Source: Moringa oleifera
Taxonomy: Eukaryota > Streptophyta > Magnoliopsida > Brassicales > Moringaceae
Direction of reading: 5' to 3'
NCBI GenBank assembly: GCA_021397835.1
Contig: JAJFZO010000049.1
Coordinates: forward strand, 8,623,001 to 8,687,000
DNA: 64,000 nucleotides
Shown here: one piece after another, positions 24,302 to 36,554 of the stretch
How the letters are laid out: every line of letters starts with the position of its first letter
How positions within the stretch are numbered: the first letter of the stretch is position 1
Program-made: the position numbers and the translations under genes
Notes under the pieces: generated by a model
What the model was told of the DNA's origin: nothing
The model's input: only the letters and a program-made list of their open reading frames with translations
The model's database searches: none

Positions 24302-24442
24302 CAAATTGGGGAACACAGAATCCCGGCCACGGCGACTCTGAAAGTCCTCCTTGAAGATGATGACACCATGAGGAGTCCACCTTGCAGCACTTGCACTTGA
24401 AGATCCTGGGTCCACCCAGCTTCTCTAGATATAGCCTTCCAT
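24302..24442 (-). pseudogene. Yippee-like protein gene remnant
   Basis: The minus strand encodes, with breaks, the N-terminal third of a Yippee-like zinc protein. One frame reads GRLYLEKLGGPRIFKCKCCK, matching the family's MGRLFLENL..., with the first CxxC zinc pair (C-K-C-C). After a frameshift the next frame gives IIFKEDFQSRRGR, matching IISKSFQSRHGK. The start codon is also lost: ATGGAAGG stands where the family has ATGGGAAGG, putting the ATG out of frame. The second CxxC half (C-terminal) is not found downstream. A dead fragment is the simplest reading; the upstream 100 bases may be its old leader. Confidence 0.65.
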
Positions 24443-26170
24443 CGTTTAATCGATGACTGACCAAACTCTGATTGATTGATGGCTCCAAGTCCTCTGCACC
24501 CCCAATCATTATAACTTAGTACCATTTGAAGTGAAAAGCCTATGAATTGGGCACTGGCTTCTCTGTCCTCTAATTGCAAAGAGAGTGACCAATAACATGG
24601 TTACATGTTACATGGAACAATCTTACTGGTTCATCGTTCACGTGTAATTACCAAAGACAGAATCATGGAACATTTACAAAATCTGGCAGACAGGCATTAG
24701 AGCTTTCATGTTTCCAGAGATTCCAGAAGTAGACGTTCCAGCGGGTCTGGCCCTTTTTCTCGTGATTCTATTTCAGAAGGAAAGGCAAAATGGCTTATTT
24801 TGATAGGATATTTAAAACCCAAATCTTTATAAGTATATTTACATTTTTATAATTTAAAATTATGTCAAAATTTATAAATATTGATCAATATTTTATAAAG
24901 ATGACTAGCTTACATGTAATACATATAATTAAAAATTATATTTTAATTATCATAAAAATAATATCTCATATATTTTGATAAAAAAAACTTAAAATTATTT
25001 ATTTTTTTATCGTTGAATGAGAGATATATTAATTAAAAAATAAAAATAAAAATTACATGTAACACTTTTTAAATGTAAAGACTTTTGGCTTTTTTAAAAA
25101 ATTAATGAGATATGTTAAATAAAAATAACAAAATTGTTCACACCAATACCTATATAAAATTACAATACAACAAAATAAAAAATCTTAAATTTAATGAACA
25201 AACTTGACCTTATTTTAAGTTCATCCAATTTTTGATATTTTCAGTAATTAGTTCATCCATATATAAAATTCAATATCTTAAAATTAAACTTATCTTTAAA
25301 TTTTAAATTTAACTCTTTCATTTTAAGACCAAACTATATTCAATTAAAATTTAAAAATAGTTTAAAAAACATAATCAAATTAATTTTAAAATTAAATTTG
25401 TGTAAATAAATATCATTAAATTTAAAATTACATAAATGAATCAACGCTAATAATTTTTAAAATTTAAACTTATAAAAATATTTAACAATAATATTTTAAA
25501 ATACTAATGTATAAAAAAATTCAATATCAACATGAACACCACACAAACAATAATGTGAATGACTAAAACATTCTCTAAATGCTTCTGTTCCCATATATAT
25601 ATATATATATAATTAGATCTGATAAAATCCCTATAAATAGCGTAATTTCATACCAATGATATGTATTGTGTTTTCTTGGCACTGAGATGAACAAGTGCAT
25701 CTCCCATGACCCTTATGACCAAATTAATCCCTCCTAGAAATCATAATTTAGGTGGAAATAACTTTCGGGTTCATTATGAGCAGTAGAAAACATAATTTCA
25801 ACCAAGTCTCACAATACTATGAATTATTTGATTGAAACCAGAAGGATAAACAAGACCACCAAAAATGAAAAAGAACAAAATGAGAACCAGTGCAATGTGA
25901 AACAGAAGCCTAGAGGACAAAGTCCATATTTTAAAAAGTATGATGTAACTTTTCTACTCCCCTTCAACTCATTTACATTTGCTACTGCAGTTAATCTTCT
26001 TCAGCCGCGACAAAGAAAAAAGGCAGATCAAATTTTCTCTAAATAAACTTTTTAACAATATCAAGAAATTTAATATATGGAGAAGAAGAAGCATTGGGGA
26101 ATATACGCGGCAAATTCTAGCTAGGGTGAACAAGCAAAAGGGAGAATCTTAAAAGAACTGTGGTGTAATG
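24443..26170. other. Intergenic DNA, AT-rich from 24.8 kb
   Basis: No gene recognised. A (TA)n microsatellite lies at 25593-25612. The last few hundred bases are probably the 3' UTR of the RABA5a-like gene. Confidence 0.5.
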
Positions 26171-27373
26171 TCAAGATGAACAACACCCACCCTTTTTAGT
26201 CTCTGCATTGGCTTCTCGGTCATCATCTCCCTGTAAAACCACCGTCTTTCCATTGCTCAAAGAGCTGCCGTCCAGCTTCTTGATCTCTTGTGATATCATC
26301 ACTTTCCGGCTTAATATATTGTAGATCTCCTTAACAACTGTCTCAAAGGCTGCTGCCACATTAGAGGAATCAAGAGCTGACGTTTCCATGAAAAACAGAC
26401 CCTGTGCCTCTGCCAAGGCCTTGCCGTCAGCAGTAGTTACCTCCCTGGCATCCTTCAGATCAGTTTTGTTTCCAACCAATATGGTAACTACATTCATGTC
26501 TGAATGAGCTGTTCAAAAACAAAAGGCAAAGCCAGACAATAAATCCTTGGTTCATCACGTTTGAAGCAGAGCCTATTACATCATCAGAGCAACTTTGTGA
26601 TTGCTTCATTATTTCACTTTTGATATCATTTTGTTCGTTTTATTGGGGTCCATCACATTTGGAAAGGATAAGTGTAAGTGAACTTCTGTAGCCATCAGAA
26701 CCAATACAAACCCCCCCCCCCCCCCCCCCAAAAAAAAAAAAAGAGGTCAGAAGGGAAATGCTGATGCAATCATAGAATTACTTTGATGATGCAATAGGCC
26801 ACAAGATAAACCAGTGGAAGGAAATGAAAAGAGGGAAACAAAATACTTTCAATTTCTTAAGCATCAAAGACCATCATTTGATTGTCACACAAGAAAGATT
26901 ATTATTTGAAAAAGGAAATAAAAAAACAAAAAGAAAAAAGGTCGGGTGAAATCACACAAAACATATTATTAGAATGTCAATTATAGAACAGTAATTCTTT
27001 TCCAGAAGATTAAGAAGTTATCATGATTCTTACTGTGAAGTTCGTTAAGCCATTTGCCAATGCTGTCAAATGTCTGCCGTCTACTGATGTCATACACAAG
27101 AAGAGCTCCAACCGCACCTCGATAATATGCAGATGTAACAGCCCTGAAACGCTCCTGACCTGCAGTGTCCCAGATCTGTGCTTTAATTTCCTTTCCATTT
27201 ATATCCATCTTTTGAGTTTGGAACTCTACTCCTATTGTTGACTTTGAATTAGGGTAGAACTCATCTCTTGCAAATCTTGCCAACAAATTTGATTTCCCAA
27301 CAGCAGAATCACCAATCAAAACAATCTTGAAAAGGTAATCTTCAGTTTTTTCCTCCTCACTATAAAAAGCCAT
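26171..27373 (-). CDS. RABA5A: Rab GTPase, RABA5a-like
   Basis: Two coding exons, 27373-27034 and 26508-26171, give 225 residues (the Arabidopsis protein has about 221). The intron splits the codon after NELH, restoring NELHTHSDMNVV. Nucleotide-binding motifs are all present: GDSAVGKS (21-28), the effector loop STIGVEF (45-51), WDTAGQE (68-74), NKTD (127-130) and ETSAL (155-159). The C-terminus GGCCSS carries the two cysteines (222-223) for geranylgeranylation. The N-terminus [20 protein letters not shown] is what I remember of Arabidopsis RABA5a (At5g47520). RABA GTPases direct trafficking between the trans-Golgi network/recycling compartment and the plasma membrane. An acceptor (TATTGCAG) abuts the ATG, so the leader is spliced. 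Intact. Confidence 0.93.
26711..26742. repeat. Poly-C/poly-A compound tract in the RABA5a intron vicinity
   Basis: Nineteen C followed by thirteen A, inside the intron of the RABA5a-like gene (26509-27033). Length is probably unreliable. Confidence 0.85.
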
Positions 27374-30010
27374 CTGCAATACTTTCACTGAATTGTCGCA
27401 CTATAGAAACATATCTTAGTCACTAGCCTTACGGATCTTGGCTCTTTCCAGGACTACAATGTCACCTAAAATTAAGAGTACCAAACTGTGGCATATCAAG
27501 ATGAGGAAATGGATTTAGGAAAGGCAAGAATATAGACAGTTGTCAAAGGAAACTTGAAAGATAGGGAAGGCATATGTATAAACTAAGACAGAGCAAAAGA
27601 AGAATTTTAAAAATACCTATATTCTAAAGATGATGCTGAGCAGGTCTAATAAAATATAGTAACTTCAACTCCACCATATGCTTCCTGCCCCATAGGCAAA
27701 TCTATCAGGGGTTTTTCCAAGTCCAAATCTTGATCTGTTCCTCCAAGGTTCACCAAGACTCAGGTCCCTGCAGGATAGAAAATTTACAGGATTTAAGTTC
27801 CTACACAACAAAACACTAATCATACTGTTTTTTCTGTTAATGAATACAATTTATACTAATTATCATTATCCCAGAAGAATTACTTAGGAAAAGGGCAACT
27901 GCAAGCCAAAAAAAATGCAAAAGAAAATGTATTGTTATTATTTCATTATTGTTCAATAAAAAAATTAAAGAAAACACATGGTGCATGTATGCAATTTCTG
28001 TAAGCATGTTTCATGTTGTTTCCTACAACCTCCTAGCTCCTCAAAAGCAAAAATAGTCTTCAGTCCCTCTTCTGAGCCTATTACTAGGCCCCTCCCTGCA
28101 AAGCCACTTCCAGCCTCCCTCAAAGCGTTTGTTTAAACCTGAGAACCAGTGCTAAAGGATTAGATCCTTGATAGGGTGCTATTATTGCTAGAAATCCCTT
28201 CTAATTTACAAGAAGTCTAAATCAAAAGTCTAGCACGAAATGCAATCGGACATGAGAAGGTCTAATATCCCAGTAAGCAGTGTGCATGTTTACATCCCCA
28301 AGAAAGAACAGCTAAAATTCCCATAGCATTGTAAACATCTAGATCACTCCTTAGCACTATTAATATCAGAAATAATAAAGATTGAGTATCACTAACTATG
28401 TCTAGCATCCAAAAGTGTGGTGGCTGTATGATGAAACCTCAAAGCCAGAAGTTGGCAAATGTAGAATCAAGAAAATTGCATCCACCAAAAAGTTGAGTCC
28501 GCAACAAAATTCATATTTCATGAGTTAGCCTTTGGCAGTCAATTAAATCAAGTCTGACAAAAACTTATGACAAGCATACAACCTACATAGTATAGTTTTA
28601 CAAATCAAAATACCACTGATTACACATCGACAGATCCTTGCAACCTTAAGAGCATCTTCGCCCAAATGATAGTGAAAGTGAAAGAAATACCAACAAATTT
28701 CAATCAGAAGCCAGTAAAACAAGGAGAGAATGAATTCAAGCAACATCAAAGAATCATAATGGCTCTTCCTGTTCATCCCATTCTATTCCAACTTAGTTTT
28801 TCTGCAAGAAACCATGAAATAATCTGATTATTTTACTCAGCTTACAAGATCATCCTCCCTTATTCCCTTAAATATTTTATTAGCGTACTCATAACGTTCA
28901 ATTGTATTTCACTTCCCATAAGACATGGATCCATAGGCAAGTTAAAATTTATGCATTCATTGAGATTATGAATTTTCCTTTTCAAATTTTCATTGCAGAA
29001 ACTTCTCATAATTTTTGGGATTAACACAAGCTATGGTGGCCATGTGGGAAAAAATTCATATCATATAGATCTCACGGATTCTAAAAGATGTCAAATTTCC
29101 ACATATGTACGAAACCAACCTTCAAAACTTAATCCGAAGATGCAAACTAATTAAACACCAACTAAGTCAAATCCTTCCGGCAGTACAGGGGGATTAAACA
29201 TAAGTTACATTTATTTCTAAATATGAACACCAAGATATATCAGCATGAAAACAGGATGCTTGTTCTCAAAATTACAAAAGAAAACACTTCAAAACCATTA
29301 GAGATCTGACGGCCGGGGTTCAAAAACAGCTTAAACTTAGACATTCGCAGTCCCTATATCAACAATTCTAGTATTAGTAATGCTTCTAATAAGTAAAACC
29401 AAAATTTAGCCATAACACAGCCCCCATTAATTCACTAGTAACCCTCTCCGTTCAATAAATAAAGTTCCATTAACACAGAATAGAACACTGAAAAACTACA
29501 TATACCTGGTGTGGAGCCCATGGCAGTAAACTATTCAGTAGGAAAGAGTTGTAATGATGACTCATCGAAGCAACCAGTAAAAATAACTCCCACATTAAAA
29601 GCAAACCTCTGTATTGTTAGCATGGCTAACAAATAAGCTAACAGATCGCATAAACCCAAATGAAAATCCATAGTTCTATAAACGAAAAAGAAGATAATAT
29701 AAAGGTAAATTTTGCACAAAAATCCATTAAAATTTCGAGCACACATTAATTAGAAAAAACAAAAAATAAATGGGATTTCTTGGTTTAATACCTCTTTTGT
29801 ATCTCGAATTTCTGAAGAGATCAAGACCCTTAAAATGGATCTGATATATTAACGATACGATTCAAGTAATGTATGGATTAAGATATAAAACACGAGGGGG
29901 TTAAGATTCCTGGGAGGAATTGAAGGGGTTAGGCTTCTGCAACTCAGTGGAGAGGGATGGAGAGAGCCATGACAGGAACAAAGAGAGGCAAACAGAGAGA
30001 CAGAGGGAAT
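27374..30010 (-). other. Spliced 5' leader and promoter of the RABA5a-like gene
   Basis: On the minus strand a CT-rich leader-like exon runs from about 30000 to a donor at 29792 (AAGAG/GTATTA). A second leader exon fits 27767-27617 (CCTGCAG acceptor, ATATAG/GTATTT donor). The last acceptor abuts the ATG at 27373. Across the middle exon an ATG at 27823, in the intron upstream, could give a 52-codon frame ending at 27665; it contains RFGLGKTPDRFAYGAGS, which looks protein-like but is not assigned. The large AT-richer gaps are taken as leader introns. All boundaries are inferred from consensus only. Confidence 0.45.
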
Positions 30011-33000
30011 CATCAATTTTTCCCACTTGAACCGCAGTCTTTTAGCCTGCCACCAATGGCCTGGGCTTTCTCTATGCAGCCTAAATTCCTTCTCGTAATA
30101 TCTCGGCTCTCACACCACCGGCCCAATCTTCTTTCTTATTTTTTTATTATTAATTCAGTTAAATATATCAAATTATGTTTAATTTGATAATTTACAATTA
30201 TCCATAATTTATCATTTATATTTTACAATACAAAAATTATATAGAATGACCGATGAAGATTAACATGATAAACATTTAATTAATTAAAAAAATTCCTTTT
30301 TTTTTGTTGAGGTGATTAATTTAATAAGTTCCCAATTTTCATTAATATATTTATTCTTATAATTAAAAAACTGTTGTTAAAGTTTTAATTATTTAAAAAT
30401 GGATTTTTTTTATGTAGCAAAAGTTGCTACACATATTTTAATCTATTTCTTGTATTATTTTAACCTGTTTTATTTATTATACTAAAAATCGTTATTAGAT
30501 ATATATAACTAATTTTACAAAAAAAATAATTTTTTAAACAAAATTCAAAATGAAAACTAACAAGTCGAGCACAAATAGATGCCTGATTAGGGTAGTTTCT
30601 ATTTGAAGTACTTAATTATGTTTAATTAATGATTTTTTTAAAAAAAAAAAGCGATTTGCTAAGAATTATGTTTAAAACCTTTGAAATTAACATTAATTAT
30701 ATATTTTTTTTAATTTTCTTAACTAATGTGTACGCGGATATAAAAAGAAAAAATGGTGACCTGCATATAGATATAGGTTTCATATGGGAACCCAATAAAT
30801 GGAGGATAATTAACAACAAGAGAGGCATGGGTTAGGGTTAACCCAAATTCTGATAGATATATCTTGTAGACTGGATTGTTAATTTGAGTTAGTATTAAAA
30901 TTATTAAAATGTTTAAAAATATTTTAATAATTTATTATATTAAATAAAAAATATTAATTTTATTAAATTATTATATGTTGTTTTCTTATAATATAATTTA
31001 AATCAACAAAAAATTCAAAATCTTTTGAGGTTTAAGCACCGAGAGGAAGGGTGGGAGGAACAAAGTTGGAAAGGCATGGCTGCAAAATTGAAATGGAAAA
31101 AGAAGCAAAATCATGAAAGACATTATTAATGTTTGTACTTGAAGGAAGAAATCAAGTGACGATGTGGGCTATTCACTGACATGGTTTAAATGGTTAGGGG
31201 GCCGGAGCAGCAGCCCCCAACACCAAGTCTCACTGATTCATTTATCATTTGCAGTGCCCTTACAAGTGGCGTACAAGGGAACACATGCAATTATTTGCCA
31301 CTAAATTTATAGCCATTTTGATTTGAAATCACATAATATTTATAATATAATGAGATATCACTTAAAAAATTTATAAAATAAAGATAAAATTCTGCCATTT
31401 AAATTTGTTTTTGTATCTCATGGGAGTTCATAGAATTGGTGACATAATGGATTTAGTGACGTGATGTTAATTTGAGTGACCAATTTTGTTGAAGTGATTA
31501 TAAACTAAGATAACATGCGAATAAATACATAATATGTGATTACATGATGAAAGTTGATAGGCATTGTGTTGTCAATTTACTTAGGAGTTAAAGGTGTTGC
31601 AGAGGCAAAGGACCCATTGACCATACTGTGTTGCTGGTGCCGCCATTACTGCCCAATTGGATTGAATCCACAAACTTGTGGAGGGGGACGGAGCAAATTG
31701 TCAGTGGCATTAATTAGGAGAAACTGTGATGGTTTCAACGTGCTAAAATGGGAGTGGTGCGAGAAAGTGACTCTATGTTTATCTCTTTGGAGTCCAAAAG
31801 AGATTTAGCCTGATGAGTGTGAATGGCAAAGGGACTTGGATTGCTTGGTGGGTATGCATCCCAAGGCCCACCCCAAGGAACTTCTGCCCAACTCCCTGGG
31901 CACTCTACCCTACAACATTTAGTCCAAACAAACCTGCAAAAAAAAAAAAAAACTAAAAAAAAACTAATATTTTGGGCCTAAATAATGGGCACCATCTGCC
32001 TTATGGTAACAATTTTCTATGGTTGTTAGAATATTTTTAATTTAACATCAAAATATTATTTTAATATTATAAAAATAGAGTAAATCACTCCTTCATGCAG
32101 TGATTAAAAAAATTTAATGATTTATATTACTAATAAGAGGTTAAAGATTCAACCGATATGTGAAGGCTTTAACGGAGTGAATAAATTATTCATTCCATTA
32201 AATTTACTTATTTTAAAAAATTATTGTATTATTAAATAATTATTATATTTTAAAGTATTAATTAATTTATAAATAAAAAATCAAAAATAAAATTAATATT
32301 TAATATATATTAATTTATTTAAATTACTTTTATTAACTAAATATTTAATTAAAATTTCATATGATATTAAATTTTTATGTAAGAGTATATTTAAAAGATT
32401 GCTAGTTGGATAAAAATTTGTAATATAAATAATTTGAAATTCAAACAAATATAATGAAATTAAACTTCACTTTAATTAAATTATAACTAAAATAAATATA
32501 AATAATGAATTAATGATTACAAAATAATTTAAATTACAATATTGACTAAAACTTAATCGCTTCAATAATGTAAACTAATGTTATAATTATTTGAAATTTA
32601 AGAATGTCATCTCCACTTTCTCCCAAACCATTAAAAAAAATTTAAAAAAAAAAACTATTCAAAGACATCGAATGATTCTACTCTTTGAAATTGTTATTTT
32701 GAGTCCGTATTGCATAAATTTTTATCTGTTTATTTTAAAAAGTCTAAAATAATATTATGTGAATTAAATTGATAAATTATTAGTTTTAAAAAAATTATTT
32801 CAAACATTTGATTAATTAAAAATATTTTGTTATTTCAAATAAATAAATTAATTTTTTTGTTGATTAATTAAAATTTTATTTTAATTAACTAATATTATAA
32901 ATATTAATAATTATTATAAAATACTGTTATAAGATATTGATTGCATTAATTTGATGTAACTAGTTATGAACATGCGTAAGGGATTATTTTATCATATCAA

Positions 33001-33746
33001 ATAAAAATTGATAAATTTATTAATAATTTATTTAAAATTCTAATTGTAAAATATGAATTTAAATATTGATAAAATAAAAAGTTATAAGATCATATTCACA
33101 TAAAAATGTTAATTCAATAATAAGATAAAATCATCAAAATAATAAAATTTGAATTAATATTTTAAGATGAATCATACTTTAACTTAACAATTAAAAGAAT
33201 ACAATTTGTAAGAAATGAAAATTAGAAATGTATCATAAGTCTACTCACTTATGTGTCATTGCTAATTAAGTCATTGATGCTTCACTTTAACAGAACATAC
33301 TAAAATTTGTTATATATATTAATATACAAAAAAAATTATACATACAAAAATATAGTAATTGAAAAAATTTTAGTATAACAAAGTTTCAATATAAAGATTA
33401 AAATTTTAAAAATTATCAAATAAGATGATCGCTAAATTAAAATTGAAAAAAGTTATAATTAAATTAAAATTTATTTTTTATAATATTAATTATAAAAATA
33501 TTAAAATTCAAGTTAATGCCAACGTCACACTAATGTAAACATCTTAAAAATGTTGAGTATTATTTAGGTTATATATAAATGATTAAATGAGTGGGAGATA
33601 GAAACAAATGGGTGTTTAAAATTTTTTAAAAATACTCTTTTAACATTTTGAGATGCTGTATTAGAATCTCTAGGCACTTAGGAATGAATCTCATGTACTG
33701 TTGAGATATGGTAATATATTTGTAGTGTTAGGTTGTTCACATGCCT
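30011..33746. other. AT-rich intergenic region
   Basis: No gene recognised. A short richer segment (31020-31900) includes a GC-rich inverted repeat around 31197-31220 (GGGGGC...GCCCCC) but no supported exon. The rest is very AT-rich. Confidence 0.5.
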
Positions 33747-33827
33747 GTCAAGATGGCCGAGTTGGTCTAAGGCGCCAGTTTCAGGTACTGGTCCGAAAGG
33801 GCATGGGTTCGAATCCCATTCTTGACA
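33747..33827 (+). tRNA. tRNA-Leu (anticodon CAG)
   Basis: An 81-base cloverleaf without intron. Acceptor stem GTCAAGA/TCTTGAC with discriminator A; D-arm with TGGCCGAGTTGG (A box); anticodon stem CCAGT/ACTGG around loop TTCAGGT, anticodon CAG, reading CUG; a long variable arm (TCC-GAAA-GGG) typical of class II tRNAs; T-arm ATGGG/CCCAT with loop TTCGAAT (B box). A TTTT run at 33829-33832 can terminate RNA polymerase III. All stems pair, so the gene should be functional. Confidence 0.95.
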
Positions 33828-33902
33828 ATTTTGCGGGAAAGAAGAAGATTTGTGTTCGATCTGAGCTTATTTATAATTTTTTTAAAATTTATTATTATTA
33901 AT

Positions 33903-34880
33903 TTTTTTTGGCAAAAAGTTAAGAACAAATTAATTGTCTAAGATTATCCATGAAAACAAACGTCTACTTCTAAATTTTGCTCCACGAACAGAATTATAAC
34001 AATCAAACACAGCATTAACTTTCTGCAATTCCTTGATGCTAGTAATGAATGTCAAATTTGTTCCTCTGAGAAAACACTGAATCCAGACATGCTGTATTTG
34101 CTGCTAATCATAACTCAAAATCCAAAAATCTTGGCAGTTAGATGGCTTCAGTTGGAAATCAAAATCCACAAAATCAGTTTTTCTTTCCTATCTTAAAGCA
34201 AGTCTTAGTGACAATCCAAAATGAGGGGAGAGAAAGGCGCTTGGCCAAATCGCAAGAACGCCGATTTCGCTAAATATAGGAGGAAAGATAATGGTGCTGT
34301 GGGCATTATTAGAATGGTGATAAAATGGGAGATACATCACAAGCTGGAAATTTCTTTAGGAGCAACAGTAGAACCAACTTGTCGTTCATATCCAACAAAA
34401 ATTTCTTGGAGTTAAATGTCAAAGAATTCCCTGGAGAATCCAGGAATTACTGTTGAGGTCGTCGCCAACGTCGCAAACAGAGGCAAGAGAAAATAATCCC
34501 AGAGGCTTTTTCTAGCTTTTTGCTTTTATCGTTACTTACAAAGACGCGCAGCTTGTTCATCTGTTCACTTGGTATGATCAGCGTATCTCTCTCCTTCCCT
34601 CTCGCTAATGGATTCTATTCCACAATGGCATTGTTTTGAGTGATTTGTTGCTTTTGGAATTTTCTTCCAAACCAAACAACACACCCACTTCAAATCCCAG
34701 TAATAGGTTGGATACCCAGATTGATGGGCTTTCTCATACTGATATTGGGTGTTGTTTTTATGGGCCTGGCTTACTTGATCCAATTTTGAGGGACAATTCA
34801 AAGTTAGAGTAGATAAGAATAAAGAAATAGATAAGCTCATTCAATATGGAATCTTTTTGGCACGCTCAAAAATAGTAATA
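33903..34880 (+). repeat. INT4-flank duplication, copy A (segments X and Y)
   Basis: Segment X (about 33903-34110) is similar to 39098-39300; both contain TGCAATTCCTTGATGCTAGT. Segment Y (about 34290-34880) is similar to 39880-40163 and to 47612-47940; copies A and B share TTGAGGTCGTCGCCAACGTC and GGTATGATCAGCGTATCTCT. Copy A is the longest and lies 1.7 kb upstream of the INT4 start, so it may contain the promoter of the original transporter gene. Confidence 0.75.
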
Positions 34881-36554
34881 AGAAACGAGTCAAATATTAT
34901 CTTTTCACAGACTGTAGAAAAGCAGTGGAAACATTTTGGATATGGATAATGTGCTTCCTTATAAATCTAATCCAAACTCTTGCCAATCAGAAGGACCATT
35001 TCATGAATATTGATTTTTTCACAACAATATTATTTTTTTTTACTCATTTTTCACAAAAAGTTCCCTTTTGATGCAATGGTCATGGATTCTATACGCATAT
35101 TTCCCATGCATTGCCCATGAAACCGATCACTTGTCAGCATCTTTGTTGCTACCCATAAAAGGTGATTGAGAATTGTGATTCTAATTAAGTTTCCTCTGTC
35201 TTGTGGTTCAGACCCTTCATGCTCGATAAATATTTAATTCTGGTGATTCTTATACCTTGGTTATGTTTTTATACAATACTGACTCTTGTTCCCCAGAATC
35301 CTGTGCTGCTTCCTTATTCAGCTTTTCTATAACTATTCCTTTGTCCCAATCTCAATATATATATATATATACACACACGAGCAAATCCGTGCTTTTTTGA
35401 TATCCTATCCCATTAAAATAAAAAGGGTTGCATGCAGAAGATGAGGCAGAACTAGATTAAGATCTCCCTTGGTAAATTGATCCTGGGTGTTAGTTTGCTT
35501 GTGTTCTTGAAGCATTTTTCATGGTTTCTCGATCTCTGAGTACCAGTTTCAAAGCAGTTTTTCCCTTTTAACAACGAAAGGAGCAGATTTGTCTAAGCCC
35601 GCCATTGTCGAAGTACACAACTATTGAATGGCGCAAAAAGTGTCTGTTTTTTTGTTTTTCCAAACTGTTTTCAGTGATTATTTTTCAAACTTTCATGATA
35701 TGATATCTTTAAATATCTTCCTAGTTGCACTCTTTTATTATCAAATAACCACAGCATATATGTTTTACAGATTGTTAATACTGATAGGTTAGCTGTCTTT
35801 ACTGCTTCCGTTGGAATGATTTTGGTTGCAATGCAATGAATCTTATATCTGACCCTTCAATTGAATCACTTTAACTTGCTTTTTGGTTCTTGCTAAAACC
35901 CAAAAGGAGCAATGAAGAAAAAAATAGTTTTTTCATTTTGTTTAATGCAATAAGATTTGGTATTTGCTAGTTAGGTCTTACAAGGAAACTTCGATATAGG
36001 ATCGGATTGGTAAAAGGATCCAGTTTTCATATTACGCTGTTTATGAAAATAATCCTTCTCTGTGCTGAACTTTTAATGCCATGTAATGATTTGATCTTAT
36101 CCTTATTCACACCATTGGCAACTTTGAATTTCCTTCTATAAGATGACTGTGTAATCAAGTTTTAGGGTTAATATAAACAAGGCGCCGCTTGGCGGTGATC
36201 ATCAGGAAGAGAGATATCTCATTTTCTTTGCAGTAGGTGGCCGGTGGAATGCGTCTAAGTGTCCATGGTGTCTTAGTTTTGTAAATATTTATTGACTCTT
36301 GTCGACGTGTGAGCCTTGTTTATTCTCTCTCATCAATCTATGCATACACGAAATGACTGAATTTTTACTTGATTTTTTGCTATGATTAGACTTCCATGTT
36401 CTGGTAACATATCACCACTCTTATTACTAACCTCAAGCTTACTGTCCCTGTTTGTATGCAGTTTCTGGTTTGATTTAATCAAAGTTTTTGGCAAGCACAT
36501 TTCTCACTACTGAGTATATTTCTGTCTGGAAGGACATCATAAAGCGAACCCACA
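34881..36554 (+). promoter_or_regulatory. Upstream region and leader of INT4
   Basis: Mixed-composition DNA likely to hold the promoter and a spliced leader; an acceptor-like TGTATGCAG ends near 36461. A (TA)n(CA)n microsatellite lies at 35354-35379. No coding exon seen. Confidence 0.4.

Noticed and set aside
24148..24579. 143-codon minus-strand frame
   Set aside because: It overlaps the Yippee-like remnant in a different frame and has no family resemblance of its own; its length follows from the remnant's composition.
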